DNA of 64,000 nt from Pseudodesulfovibrio indicus. GTDB taxonomy: Bacteria > Desulfobacterota > Desulfovibrionia > Desulfovibrionales > Desulfovibrionaceae. Position numbers and translations under genes: made by a program. The DNA lies in the NCBI RefSeq assembly GCF_001563225.1, contig NZ_CP014206.1, positions 62,001-126,000 of the forward strand, written 5' to 3'. The notes under the pieces were generated by a model, which was not told the DNA's origin, did not search any database, and saw only the letters and a program-made list of their open reading frames with translations. Below are positions 23,926 to 32,732 of this stretch, one piece after another (positions within the stretch are counted from its first letter, which is position 1; each line of letters starts with the position of its first letter).

Positions 23926-24747
23926 ATGGCCAAGAAGAAGAAAAAACTGATCTGCGAGGAGATCCCCCTCTGGATGGTCACGTTCGCGGACTGCATGACC
24001 CTCATGCTGACCTTCTTCATCCTGCTCGTGTCCATGGCCACCATCGACCAGCGCCGCAAGCTGGTGGCGCTCGGGTCCATCATCGGCACCTTCGGCTTCG
24101 ACAAGGCGAGCTACGAGGTGTTCTCCAAGAAGGACACCAAGCAGACCGTGGAGCCCGGCCCCATCGACACCGGCGACCTGGAGCCGCTCCAGGCCCTGAA
24201 ATGGGAGAACGTGGACCAGGACATCAACTTTTCTTCCAGCCGGTTCGTCCAGATCCTGTCCATCAACGCGCGGCTGCTCTTCGCCCCGGACGGCTTCACC
24301 CTGAGCGCCGAGGGGCTGGCCACCCTGGACCGCTTCCTGCCGCTGCTGCTCCAGGTCAAATACCCGCTGCTCCTGGCCGGACACACCTCGGACCTGCGCG
24401 ACGAGCGGGACCTGGACTACCAGCCCGGCGACGACGAGCAGAACCCCGATCTCTCCTGGAAGCTCTCCCTGAACCGCGCCCTGGCCATCTACCGCTACCT
24501 GCTCGACAAGGGCATGGACCCGGACATGATCCGGGTGGAGGCGTTCGGCAAGTACCGGCCCCACTATCCGCCCGACACCGCAGAGAACCGCAGCCGCAAC
24601 CGGCGCGTGGACATCGTCCTGGACAAGCGGTCCAGCCGGCTGGGCGACCGCATCGTGGATGCCATGCCCGTGGTCAGGGACCGGAAGGACAGCATGACCG
24701 TAAACGGCTTCGAGTTCGACGTCTCCACGCCCGAGGAGCTGAGGTAG
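23926..24747 (+). CDS. motB: MotB-like stator protein, first copy
   Basis: The 273-residue protein has a short basic N-terminus (AKKKKKLICEEIP), one membrane helix WMVTFADCMTLMLTFFILLVSM whose aspartate is the ion-carrying residue of the MotB plug region, and a C-terminal OmpA-like domain (about 130-250) with GHTSDLRDE, SLNRALAIYRYLLDKG and NRRVDIVL, which binds peptidoglycan. The loop in the OmpA domain is longer than usual (DYQPGDDEQNPDLSW). It is followed three bases later by another MotB-like gene. Confidence 0.93.
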   Translation: MAKKKKKLICEEIPLWMVTFADCMTLMLTFFILLVSMATIDQRRKLVALGSIIGTFGFDKASYEVFSKKDTKQTVEPGPIDTGDLEPLQALKWENVDQDINFSSSRFVQILSINARLLFAPDGFTLSAEGLATLDRFLPLLLQVKYPLLLAGHTSDLRDERDLDYQPGDDEQNPDLSWKLSLNRALAIYRYLLDKGMDPDMIRVEAFGKYRPHYPPDTAENRSRNRRVDIVLDKRSSRLGDRIVDAMPVVRDRKDSMTVNGFEFDVSTPEELR

Positions 24748-24750
24748 GCC

Positions 24751-25473
24751 ATGGCCAGGAAGAAGAAGGAAGTCTGCCCGCCGCTGGCCCTCTGGTTGAT
24801 CACCTTTTCGGATCTCATGACCCTGCTGCTGACCTTTTTCGTACTCCTGCTGACCATGGCCTCCATGGACAACTCCATCCTGACCAAGGTGACCCTGACC
24901 ACGGCGGACCTCGGCCTGCTCGACAAGCGCGGCTCGGGCCGGGTCAACGCCAAGGAGCGGCTCATCGTGGACCTCATGGAAAAGCCGTGGGAGGTGCTGG
25001 AGAAGCAGCAGCGGATCAAGGACCTGCTCTACCCGGACGACGTCCTGCCGGACGAAATCAGCAAGTCCGAGCTGGACCAGAACCTGGACGTCCTGGCCAA
25101 GCAGGACGGCGTGGCCCTGGTCTTCACGGACCAGATCCTGTTCGCGCCCGGCGGCTCGGAGCTGTCCGACCGGGGCAAGTTCCTGATGGCCAAGCTGGTG
25201 CCGATGATGACCCAGACCGACGCGCCCATCAACGTGGCCGGGTACACGGACCAGAGCGACGCCACGCAGACTCCGCTCGACCTGTCCGGCGACCGCGCCC
25301 TGTCCGTGCTCGCCTTCCTGGTGGAGAAGGGCGTACCCAATTCGAGATTTTCGCTCTCCGCCTACGGCAACGCCTTCCCGGCCGTGAACGAGCTGGGCAG
25401 GCCCGTGGCCTCGCCCAAGAACCGGCGGGTGGAGATATTGCTCAAGACCGCCAAGCCCATCGGCGGCTACTAG
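24751..25473 (+). CDS. motB: MotB-like stator protein, second copy
   Basis: This 240-residue protein has the same plan as its neighbour: basic start MARKKKEVCPP, membrane helix LWLITFSDLMTLLLTFFVLLLTM with the channel aspartate, and an OmpA-like domain with GYTDQSDATQ, SGDRALSVLAFLVEKG and NRRVEILL. The two copies differ widely, so the duplication is old or they pair differently with MotA. Having two MotB-type proteins for one MotA suggests either mixed stators or alternative stators. It starts three bases after the first copy. Confidence 0.93.
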   Translation: MARKKKEVCPPLALWLITFSDLMTLLLTFFVLLLTMASMDNSILTKVTLTTADLGLLDKRGSGRVNAKERLIVDLMEKPWEVLEKQQRIKDLLYPDDVLPDEISKSELDQNLDVLAKQDGVALVFTDQILFAPGGSELSDRGKFLMAKLVPMMTQTDAPINVAGYTDQSDATQTPLDLSGDRALSVLAFLVEKGVPNSRFSLSAYGNAFPAVNELGRPVASPKNRRVEILLKTAKPIGGY

Positions 25474-25549
25474 AGTCTAAACTTTGTCTGGAAAACTGAC
25501 CCGATTGACGGTATAGGACCGAGAACAACCAGCAGAAAAGGTGTCGGCC

Positions 25550-26050
25550 ATGGCTCAAGACGAACTGACCCAGGAAGAAGGGAAGAAAAAGGGCGGACTG
25601 CTCAAGTGGATCATCATCGCCGTGGTGCTCATCGCCCTCGGCGTGGGCGGCTGGTTCGGCTACAAGATGTTTTTTGCCGCGCCTCCCGAAGACGCGGCGG
25701 CCACCCAGGACGCCGGAGGCGACGCGGGCAAGCCCGCCGAGAGTCTGGAGGGGCAGCTCGTGCCGCTGCCCACGTTCCTGGTTAACCTGGCGGACCCGCT
25801 GGGGCGGCGCTACCTGAAGCTCGGCGTGGAGGTCGAAGTCCGCGACGAGGAGGCCCAGGCGGCCCTGGCCAAGTACGAGGCCAAGATCAAGGACACCCTG
25901 CTCCTGCTGCTTTCCAGCAAGAGCTACGACGGCCTGTCCACCATGCAGGCCAAGGTCGAGCTGAAGCAGGAGATAGCGGACAGGCTCAATCAGATCATCG
26001 GGAACGGCGGTGTGCTCCGGGTCTACATCACGGAAATGGTCATCCAGTAG
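25550..26050 (+). CDS. fliL: Flagellar basal body-associated protein FliL
   Basis: The 166-residue protein has a charged N-terminus, one membrane helix (LLKWIIIAVVLIALGVGGWFGYKMFF, about 17-42), an Ala/Gly-rich linker and the conserved periplasmic domain with LPTFLVNLADPLGRRYLKLGVEVEV and KDTLLLLLSSKSYDGLST. FliL surrounds MotB in the stator and aids torque. The ATG at 25550 fits the AAAAGGTG ribosome binding site better than the GTG at 25541. Confidence 0.95.
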   Translation: MAQDELTQEEGKKKGGLLKWIIIAVVLIALGVGGWFGYKMFFAAPPEDAAATQDAGGDAGKPAESLEGQLVPLPTFLVNLADPLGRRYLKLGVEVEVRDEEAQAALAKYEAKIKDTLLLLLSSKSYDGLSTMQAKVELKQEIADRLNQIIGNGGVLRVYITEMVIQ

Positions 26051-26134
26051 CACGCTTCTTGCAGCCTACGGTCCGGACCGTCCCGGTTTTTGACGGCCCG
26101 TCCGCAGACAACAGAATTTTGCGAGGTAAGCGAC

Positions 26135-26689
26135 ATGGCTGACGATCAGGACAAACTTGCGCAGGAATGGGCGGACGCCCTCCTGGAAAGCGGCGACAGC
26201 GACGATCCCCTGGGGGGGCTCGAAGACGTGACCGACCCGTCCATGGCGGGCAGCGCCGAGCTGGGGAACGACGACGAGTCCCTGGCCGACGAATGGGCCG
26301 CTGCTCTGGCCGAGACCGAGCAGGACGAGGTCAAGCACGAGAAGGAACAGGCGTTCCTCTCCACCCAGACCCACGACTACGAACTGGCCGACATGGGGCC
26401 GGACGCCAAGGCCGGAAGCTCTTCGGGCAAACGCGATCTGGACTTCATCCTGGACATTCCCCTGGAGGTCTCGGCAGAGCTGGGCCGCACCAAGCTGCTC
26501 ATCAACGAGCTGCTCCAGCTGGGCCAGGGTTCCGTGGTCGAGCTGAACAAGCTGGCCGGCGAACCGCTGGAAATCTACGTCAACGGAAAGCTCGTGGCGC
26601 GCGGCGAGGCCGTGGTCATCAACGAGAAATTCGGCATCCGCCTGACCGACATCATCAGCCCCATCGAGCGGGTGAAGCAACTTGGATAG
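26135..26689 (+). CDS. fliN: Flagellar motor switch protein FliN with acidic N-terminal extension
   Basis: The C-terminal 80 or so residues (LDFILDIPLEVSAELGRTKLLINELLQLGQGSVVEL..GEAVVINEKFGIRLTDI) are the FliN/SpoA C-ring domain. FliN sits at the base of the switch complex and binds the export apparatus. The first 100 residues are acidic and contain two similar segments, QEWADALLES and DEWAAALAET, probably short helices. The start at 26135 follows GCGAGGTAAGCGAC. It overlaps fliO by eight bases. Confidence 0.95.
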   Translation: MADDQDKLAQEWADALLESGDSDDPLGGLEDVTDPSMAGSAELGNDDESLADEWAAALAETEQDEVKHEKEQAFLSTQTHDYELADMGPDAKAGSSSGKRDLDFILDIPLEVSAELGRTKLLINELLQLGQGSVVELNKLAGEPLEIYVNGKLVARGEAVVINEKFGIRLTDIISPIERVKQLG

Positions 26690-27059
26690 CACCGCCACGG
26701 TCTCCACCCCGGCGCCCATGCCGCTTCCCGCGGTGGATTCGGGAACCACCTTCCTGACCACCGCAGGCTACCTTTGCCTGCTGCTCGGCGTCATCTTCCT
26801 CGCCTACTGGCTGCTCCGGCGGTACGGCGTGCCCGGCGCGCTGACCACCGGCAAGGACGGCCCCAGGCTGCGCAACCGGCTGATGCTCGGCAACCGGCAG
26901 TCCGTGGCCGTGGTCCGCTACCGCGACCGCGACCTGCTGCTCGGGGTCACCGAACACGCCATCACCCTGCTCTCCGAGAGCGAAGCCGCCCCGGAAGAGG
27001 AGCGGCCCGAACGCAAGAGCTTCGCCGCCGTGTTGAAGAAGGGGTCGGACGATGCGTAG
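26682..27059 (+). CDS. fliO: Flagellar biosynthetic protein FliO
   Basis: A TTG start overlapping the end of fliN gives 125 residues with one membrane helix (TAGYLCLLLGVIFLAYWLLRRYG) and a small cytoplasmic domain with RLRNRLMLGNRQSVAVVRYRDRDLLLGVTEHAITLL, the FliO pattern. FliO helps assemble the FliP-FliR export gate. An in-frame ATG at 26718 is the alternative start. The end overlaps fliP by eight bases. Confidence 0.88.
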   Translation: MDSTATVSTPAPMPLPAVDSGTTFLTTAGYLCLLLGVIFLAYWLLRRYGVPGALTTGKDGPRLRNRLMLGNRQSVAVVRYRDRDLLLGVTEHAITLLSESEAAPEEERPERKSFAAVLKKGSDDA

Positions 27060-27810
27060 GTGGATTCCCCTGGCCCTGGCCGCGCTCGCGGCCGCGCTGT
27101 TCCTGCCGGGCCTTGCCCTGGCCCAGGGGCCGACCATTCCCAAGCTGACCATGGAGCTGGCCGCGGGCCAGGCCGATCCGCAGGAGGTCTCCACACTGCT
27201 GGAGATCCTCTTCATGCTGACCGTCCTGTCCATGGCCCCGGCGATCATGCTGACCATGACCTCCTTCACCCGGATCATCATCGTCTTCCACTTCATCCGC
27301 CAGGCCATGGGCACGCAGCAGATGCCGCCCAACCAGATCCTGGCGGCCCTGGCCATCTTCATGACTCTGGTCATCATGTACCCGGTGGGCAAGACGATCA
27401 ACGAGACGGCGCTTCAGCCGTACATGAACGAGTCCATCAATTTCACCGAGGCGCTGGACCGCGCCCAGGTCCCCATCCGCGAGTTCATGTTCAAGCACAC
27501 CCGCGAGAAGGACCTGTCGATCTTCTATTCCATCACCAAGGAACCGCGCCCGGAGAACAAGGAGGAGGTCTCGACCATCATGCTGGTGGCGGCCTACACC
27601 ATCTCCGAGCTAAAGACCGGCTTCACCATCGGCTTCCTGATCTACATCCCGTTCCTCATCCTGGACATGGTGGTGGCGTCCATCCTGCTGGCCATGGGCA
27701 TGATGATGCTGCCGCCGGTCATGATCTCGCTGCCGTTCAAGATTCTCCTCTTCATCCTCATCGACGGCTGGAACCTGCTGGTGGGTTCACTGGTCAACAC
27801 CTTCCAGTGA
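27052..27810 (+). CDS. fliP: Flagellar export gate protein FliP
   Basis: The 252-residue protein begins with a signal-like segment (RRWIPLALAALAAALFLPGLALAQG) and then shows the strongly conserved FliP core: MLTVLSMAPAIMLTMTSFTRIIIVFHFIRQAMGTQQMPPNQIL, FMFKHTREKDL, the helix ISELKTGFTIGFLIYIPFLILDMVVASILLAMGMMMLPP and the terminal PFKILLFILIDGWNLLVGSLV. Five FliP copies form the core of the type III export gate. Confidence 0.97.
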   Translation: MRRWIPLALAALAAALFLPGLALAQGPTIPKLTMELAAGQADPQEVSTLLEILFMLTVLSMAPAIMLTMTSFTRIIIVFHFIRQAMGTQQMPPNQILAALAIFMTLVIMYPVGKTINETALQPYMNESINFTEALDRAQVPIREFMFKHTREKDLSIFYSITKEPRPENKEEVSTIMLVAAYTISELKTGFTIGFLIYIPFLILDMVVASILLAMGMMMLPPVMISLPFKILLFILIDGWNLLVGSLVNTFQ

Positions 27811-27847
27811 CCATGCGCACTGTGTTACCCGGGGAGAGCTGCGTCCA

Positions 27848-28117
27848 ATGACACCTGAATTCGTCGTCGGCTTTGCACGACAAGCCATTGAAATGACCCT
27901 GATCATCGCCCTGCCCATGCTCGGCATCGGCATGGCCGTTGGCATCTTCATCTCCATCCTCCAGGCCGCCACCCAGATCCAGGAGATGACCCTGACCATG
28001 GTGCCCAAGATCATCGCCATCTTCCTGGCGCTGCTCATCGCCTTCCCGTGGATAATGGACAAGATGACGTCCTATACCACGAATCTCTTCCTCAATCTGC
28101 CCAATTACATCCGCTAG
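27848..28117 (+). CDS. fliQ: Flagellar export gate protein FliQ
   Basis: The 89-residue protein has two membrane helices and the family motifs MTPEFVVGFARQAIEM, GIFISILQAATQIQEMTLTMVPKI and FPWIMDKM. FliQ packs around the FliP/FliR gate. It is the last recognisable flagellar gene here; fliR, flhB and flhA are not in the window. Confidence 0.96.
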   Translation: MTPEFVVGFARQAIEMTLIIALPMLGIGMAVGIFISILQAATQIQEMTLTMVPKIIAIFLALLIAFPWIMDKMTSYTTNLFLNLPNYIR

Positions 28118-28193
28118 GCCCGCCCGGGTCTTTGCGCACGCCCCCGCCCGGCCGCCGAATCCGCTTCCGCGGGTATAGCTTGCCGCTTATTTC

Positions 28194-28222
28194 TTGCCAA
28201 AAGTACAGTGGAGACGTAATCT
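28194..28222 (+). promoter_or_regulatory. Candidate promoter before the exported-protein cluster
   Basis: TTGCCA (28194-28199), 17 bp, TAATCT (28217-28222). The -35 is good and the -10 weak. It lies in the AT-richer 155-bp gap between fliQ and the PD40-type gene. Evidence is modest. Confidence 0.3.
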
Positions 28223-28272
28223 CGTATTAAGCAACATCAATAAATACAAACAACGATATACCAGGTCTGAAT

Positions 28273-29910
28273 ATGACGTTTGCAAACCTCCCGAAGCCCG
28301 CCGCCCTCCTGGCCCTGGCGGCTTGGCTGATCCTGTCCGCCCCCCTTTCGGCCGGAGCCTACCCGCTCTTCCGCACCCCCTCGATCCAGCTGCCTCCGGG
28401 CACCTCCCTGTCCGCCTATGTGGGCGGGTTGGCTCCGGCGGGCGAACGGACCGAAATCAAGATGCTCGATCCGGCGGACGGCGCGCTGGTCCCGTCGGAC
28501 GCGGCCTCGCCCATCCTGCGCTGGGAAGACCCGGCGGCACCGGCCTGGCTGATCAGCCTGAGCGTGGACGGCCGGCCCGTGTGCCGGGGCATCGTGGACG
28601 AATCCTCCTGGGCTCCCGACCCGGCCCTGTGGGCGCGGATCAAGGAAGGCGCGGGCGACAGGCCCATCGAGGTCGCGGTGGAAGGCGTGGCCTACGGACT
28701 GCTCGTCTCGTCCGCCCGGACCTCCTTCGCCGTGTCCCCGGACCCCGCCGGGGCGGACATCGCCTTCCTGCGCAAGCGGCTGCCCTTCCGTGTCGCCAAG
28801 GACAATCCCTTCGACAGCCAAATGGTGGTCGGCGACCTCGCGGAGCACGGCAAACCGCGCGTGGTCATGCAGGACCTGCCCATCTGCTTCAACTGCCACG
28901 CGTACTCCCAGGACGGGTCCACCTACGGCATGGACATGGACTACAAGGGCGACAAGGGCGGCTACGCCCTGATGGACGTGGGCGAGAAGGTCACGGTCCG
29001 CGACCGCGACGTGGTCTCCTGGAACGACTATCCCCCGCCCAAGCCCGCCAAGTACAGCATGGGCCTGTTCACCTCCTTCTCCCCGGACGGGCGATACGCG
29101 GCCTCCACCGTGGGCGAAACCTCGGCCTTCATCATGCTCGACGACCTCTATTTCTCGCAGATGTTCTACCCGGCAACCGGACAGATCGCCATCCGCGACC
29201 GGAAGACCGGCAAGGTCGTCCCCCTGCCCGGAGCCGACGATACGGCCTACATCCAGACCAACCCTTCCTTCACCCCGGACGGCGCGCGCGTGGCCTTTGC
29301 CCGCGCCACGGTCAAACCGGAGCTGGTTGCGGACATCGAGGCGGGCAGGCTGATCAGGGAAGACCCCAGGCAGAACATCCTGGATGCGGACGAGAAGTAC
29401 CCAATGCAGTTCGACCTGTGGTCCGTGCCGTTCAACGGAGGCAAGGGCGGCAGCCCCGAGCCGATCAAGGGAGCCTCGGCCAACGGCAGGAGCAACTTCT
29501 TCCCGCGTTATTCCCCGGACGGCAAATGGCTGGTCTTCACCCAGTGCGCCACCGGCCTGGTGCTCCAGCCCGACTCGCGGCTGGTCATCGTCCCCGCCGA
29601 GGGCGGCGAACCGCGTCCGCTGAGGGCCAACACGGGACTGATGAACTCGTGGCACTCCTGGTCGCCCAACTCCAAATGGCTGTGCTTCGCCTCCAAGGGC
29701 AACTCGCCCTTCACCGAGATTTACCTGACCCACATCGACGACAACGGGGAATCCAGCCCCCCGCTCCGGCTCTTTCGGCTGAGCCACCCGGAGCTGGCGG
29801 CCATGGTCCCCGAATTCGTGCCGCCCGCAGCGGGCATCAAGCAGAAGTACATGGACCTTGCCGACCCGGATGGGGCGGTCGGCCAGTCCATTGCGACAGA
29901 CGGCAGATAG
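28273..29910 (+). CDS. Exported TolB-like beta-propeller protein with one CxxCH motif
   Basis: The 545-residue protein has a signal peptide (LLALAAWLILSAPLSAGAYP). The middle and C-terminal parts show repeated propeller blades: SFSPDGRYAAS, SFTPDGARVAFAR, RYSPDGKWLVFTQ and SWSPNSKWLCFASKG, the PD40/TolB type. LPICFNCHAY near residue 204 is a CxxCH haem-attachment motif, so it could be a mono-haem c-type cytochrome or simply use the cysteines otherwise. The combination suggests a periplasmic or outer-membrane-associated protein. It is the first of five exported proteins on the plus strand. No substrate can be named. Confidence 0.88.
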   Translation: MTFANLPKPAALLALAAWLILSAPLSAGAYPLFRTPSIQLPPGTSLSAYVGGLAPAGERTEIKMLDPADGALVPSDAASPILRWEDPAAPAWLISLSVDGRPVCRGIVDESSWAPDPALWARIKEGAGDRPIEVAVEGVAYGLLVSSARTSFAVSPDPAGADIAFLRKRLPFRVAKDNPFDSQMVVGDLAEHGKPRVVMQDLPICFNCHAYSQDGSTYGMDMDYKGDKGGYALMDVGEKVTVRDRDVVSWNDYPPPKPAKYSMGLFTSFSPDGRYAASTVGETSAFIMLDDLYFSQMFYPATGQIAIRDRKTGKVVPLPGADDTAYIQTNPSFTPDGARVAFARATVKPELVADIEAGRLIREDPRQNILDADEKYPMQFDLWSVPFNGGKGGSPEPIKGASANGRSNFFPRYSPDGKWLVFTQCATGLVLQPDSRLVIVPAEGGEPRPLRANTGLMNSWHSWSPNSKWLCFASKGNSPFTEIYLTHIDDNGESSPPLRLFRLSHPELAAMVPEFVPPAAGIKQKYMDLADPDGAVGQSIATDGR

Positions 29911-29944
29911 AGGGAACCGCTTTATTCATTTCAAGGAGATCGAC

Positions 29945-30790
29945 ATGGTATGCAAACGTAGAGGAATGCGGACAATGCTGGCGGGCCTGCTCGCGCTGGG
30001 CCTGTTACTGACCCCCGCCCTGGCTGCGGCCTACGGCGGCGGTGGCGGCGGAGGAGGAGCCTTTGAAAGCGATACCTCCAAACCGCAGATGGACCCCTGG
30101 ACCAGGGCCGAGGTGGCCGAGATATTCAAGGACCTCTCCCCGGCGGAGCACAACACCATGGTCGAGGCCTTTTCCGGGTCCACCATCTCCAAACGGGACC
30201 TGCTGACCGTGCGCCAGGTATTTCTCGAACAGTATTCCAATGAGGCGCAAAGCGAGGCCGAGATGCTGGACGCCTGCGTCAAGACGCTGGAGATTCTGGA
30301 CAAGATGGGTGAGATCTCCCAGGAAGGGCTGTCCTTCGTGCCCGGCGTGGGCTGGGTCACTTCGGTCACCCTGGGCGCGGCGCGCGGCGGGGCCAACGCC
30401 TACCGCGACGGCCTGAGCGGGGCCGACATCGCCAAGGGCATCGTCATCGGCGGCGGGGCCTCGGCCCTGGCAGGCCAGATGTCCGCCATCGACGCGAATA
30501 AGGCGTTCAACACCGCCAAGGCGGGCATCAACCTGGCGCGCAACGCCGTGAGCCAGCAGGTCAAGACCCGCGCCGTGGGCGTCGTCACCCGCGCCATGGG
30601 GCGGTACGGCATCGGCAAGGCCATGGATTACGGCACGGAAAAGGGACTGAGCAAGGCCATGGAGAAATTGGCGGACTACGTCAGCGCGCCGAACATGGCC
30701 CAGCAGCCGAGCTTCACCCCGGACCCGGCCTACGACCCCATGTCGTCGGCCCCGGCGTCGCCCATCGCTGGCGGCACCCCGCAGCTCTAG
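29945..30790 (+). CDS. Exported Gly-rich-N-terminus protein, cluster type G (first)
   Basis: The start at 29945 follows CAAGGAGATCGAC, a strong ribosome binding site. The 281-residue protein has a signal peptide (MLAGLLALGLLLTPALAAAYG) and the mature end opens with a run of eight glycines. The rest is helical, with ANAYRDGLSGADIAKGIVIGGGASALAGQM, a glycine-zipper-like stretch around 160-190, and a Pro-rich tail. No known family is recognised. The gene pairs with the lipoprotein gene 45 bp downstream; the smaller Gly-rich gene at 32081 pairs likewise with the gene at 32733. Confidence 0.82.
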   Translation: MVCKRRGMRTMLAGLLALGLLLTPALAAAYGGGGGGGGAFESDTSKPQMDPWTRAEVAEIFKDLSPAEHNTMVEAFSGSTISKRDLLTVRQVFLEQYSNEAQSEAEMLDACVKTLEILDKMGEISQEGLSFVPGVGWVTSVTLGAARGGANAYRDGLSGADIAKGIVIGGGASALAGQMSAIDANKAFNTAKAGINLARNAVSQQVKTRAVGVVTRAMGRYGIGKAMDYGTEKGLSKAMEKLADYVSAPNMAQQPSFTPDPAYDPMSSAPASPIAGGTPQL

Positions 30791-30835
30791 CCCCCGGCCC
30801 CGAACCGATACCAGCAACAGAAGGCGATACTACCC

Positions 30836-32056
30836 ATGCGCAAATACAACCTTTCCCTGCTTCCGCTCCTGTGCGGGCTGATCCTGGCGGGCTGCGTCGC
30901 GTCCACCACGACCCTGACCCCGCCGCCGCCCAAGGTGGTCCCGACGCCCCAGGTGGTGCCCCCGGCGCCCGCACAGAAACTCGACGACATCAAGCTGGTC
31001 TCCGCCGCCCTCATCGAACGGCTGCGCGGCGGCCGCATCAGCGTGGACAACGTCACCCTCGACCCCAACGGCCAGCACGCCGTGGGCGAGCTCGAATTCA
31101 ACTACGACGGGTTCGACGTCAAGAACGTGGGCGTGACCGGCTACATCACCGCCGAGCTCGCGCCGGGCAAGATCCAGGCCATGCTCGAAGGCGTGATCCT
31201 GTTCAAGGACATCATCAACCGCCGCACCGGCGTCTACTTCTGCACTCAGTACATCGTCACCCAGGGACACATCAACATCACCAAGTCCGTGGTGGCGGGC
31301 ATTCCGCCGGACTTCCCCAGGGTCGAGACCTTCTTCATCCCCGAGGACAAGTTCAAGGCCGCGGCCTCCTCCCTGCTCAACTACACGGACTACTACCTGT
31401 TCGCCATCGAGAACGCCGAGCCCATGAGCTACGGCGAGGGCGAGAGCAAGACCGGCCTGACCGGCAACTACTACATCATGACCTTCTGCAAGGACCGCAT
31501 CTACGAGGAGGCGTCCCTGAACATGAAGGTCACGGAAAAGCCGTTCGGCGCGGGCAAGACCCTGGCGGACGCCATCTCCATCAACGACTCCGGCTGGCGC
31601 ATCCTGATCGCGGGCGGCAAGTTCGCCCCCGGCTCCTCGCGCTACAAGTTCTACGTGGGCGTCAACTACAAGCAGGACGCGGGCGGCTATCTGCCCGAGG
31701 TCGTGGTCGGCGAGTTCCACAACACCAAGCGCGAGTACAACCCGCAGGCCGCAGCCGCCCAGGCCGCGCCCGCAGCGACGCAGACCGCACCCGCCACCCA
31801 GGCCCCGGCCCCGGCCCAGTCCGGCGAAGGCCCCCTGGCGCTCGGCCAGCAGTACCTGAACCCGGTCTTCCCCGCGGACGTGGAGATCATCCAGATCCGC
31901 CTCAAGGACCTCGGCCTGTACACCGGCAAGATCGACCGCGACTTCGGTCCACTGACCCGCAAGGCGCTCGACGCCTTCAACCAGCAGCACGGGCTGCCCA
32001 AGGGCCAGTGGAGCATGGGCGTCCAGAAGGCGCTGTTCCAGGGCACCGGGCAATAA
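30836..32056 (+). CDS. Lipoprotein with C-terminal peptidoglycan-binding domain (first)
   Basis: The 406-residue product has a lipobox (LCGLILAGC, cysteine near residue 20), a Pro-rich linker, a roughly 270-residue domain of unknown family, an Ala/Pro/Thr linker, and a C-terminal PG_binding_1-like module (about 340-406: ADVEIIQIRLKDLGLYTGKIDRDFGPLTRKALDAFNQQHGLP). It is therefore anchored to a membrane by lipid and likely to murein by its C-terminus. Its C-terminal module and central domain resemble those of the gene at 32733, which lacks the lipobox. The central domain is unrecognised. Confidence 0.85.
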   Translation: MRKYNLSLLPLLCGLILAGCVASTTTLTPPPPKVVPTPQVVPPAPAQKLDDIKLVSAALIERLRGGRISVDNVTLDPNGQHAVGELEFNYDGFDVKNVGVTGYITAELAPGKIQAMLEGVILFKDIINRRTGVYFCTQYIVTQGHINITKSVVAGIPPDFPRVETFFIPEDKFKAAASSLLNYTDYYLFAIENAEPMSYGEGESKTGLTGNYYIMTFCKDRIYEEASLNMKVTEKPFGAGKTLADAISINDSGWRILIAGGKFAPGSSRYKFYVGVNYKQDAGGYLPEVVVGEFHNTKREYNPQAAAAQAAPAATQTAPATQAPAPAQSGEGPLALGQQYLNPVFPADVEIIQIRLKDLGLYTGKIDRDFGPLTRKALDAFNQQHGLPKGQWSMGVQKALFQGTGQ

Positions 32057-32080
32057 TCCGGCTCCCGAAGGAGAAAGAAC

Positions 32081-32722
32081 GTGAACAGACACCAAGCATC
32101 CCGGAAGACGCATAGCGGCGCGCTGCTGCTCCTCACCTTCTGCGCCTGCCTGCTGCTGCCCGCCTCGGCCCTGGCCTACGGCGGTGGCGGCGGTGGCGGG
32201 GGAGGCGGCGGTGGCGGCGGCTCCATCGGCAACTCCACCGGCGGTGGCGGCGGTCCCGATTATCAGAATGTCCCCGGCGGGTTCGACAACTATCCCGGCG
32301 AGGTCGGTCCCGAGGGCGTGCCCCTGGAACCGCCCAACGGGCACTGGGGCGGTTACTACTCCCCGGACGGCAAACCCACGAACCAGCCCACCCCCAACGA
32401 CTCGCCCTGGAACTCCCCCGGCGCGCAGTTCGTGGCCGACATGGTCAAGGACCAGCTCAAGGACAAGGTGCTCGACATGGTCCTGGCCTCCAATCCCCAG
32501 CTGCTGGCCACGATCAAGATCGTGGAGGGGGCGCACGGCGTGTATACCTTCACCAAGGAGACCAAGGCCAAGCTGGACAAGGCCAAGAAGGACTACCAGA
32601 AGGCCCTGATGGGCAACATGGGGTCCAACCTCCAGATGCCCGGCCCGGAAATCCCGGAGCTGAACTCCTACCAACCCGGCGGCGGCCCCGCCCCGTTGCA
32701 CGACAACAACTTCCTGCAATAA
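32081..32722 (+). CDS. Exported Gly-rich-N-terminus protein, cluster type G (second)
   Basis: A GTG start follows CGAAGGAGAAAGAAC. The 213-residue protein has a signal peptide (GALLLLTFCACLLLPASALAYG) then a run of 14 glycines and a second Gly cluster, followed by a Pro/Asn-rich region and a helical segment (QFVADMVKDQLKDKVLDMVLASNPQLLATIKIVEGAHGVYTFTKETKAKL). The AYGGGG junction is shared with the gene at 29945. The family is unknown. It is followed 10 bp later by the second peptidoglycan-binding protein. Confidence 0.82.
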   Translation: MNRHQASRKTHSGALLLLTFCACLLLPASALAYGGGGGGGGGGGGGGSIGNSTGGGGGPDYQNVPGGFDNYPGEVGPEGVPLEPPNGHWGGYYSPDGKPTNQPTPNDSPWNSPGAQFVADMVKDQLKDKVLDMVLASNPQLLATIKIVEGAHGVYTFTKETKAKLDKAKKDYQKALMGNMGSNLQMPGPEIPELNSYQPGGGPAPLHDNNFLQ

Positions 32723-32732
32723 GGATCACGAC

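Noticed and set aside
25477..25510. Possible sigma-28 promoter before fliL (TAAA..CCCGATT)
   Set aside because: The spacer is 17 rather than 15 and the -10 matches poorly; the upstream site at 22351 is far better.
28180..28200. Sigma-54-like TTGGCA-N8-GC on the minus strand
   Set aside because: It points away from both neighbouring genes and the -12 part does not fit TTGCW.
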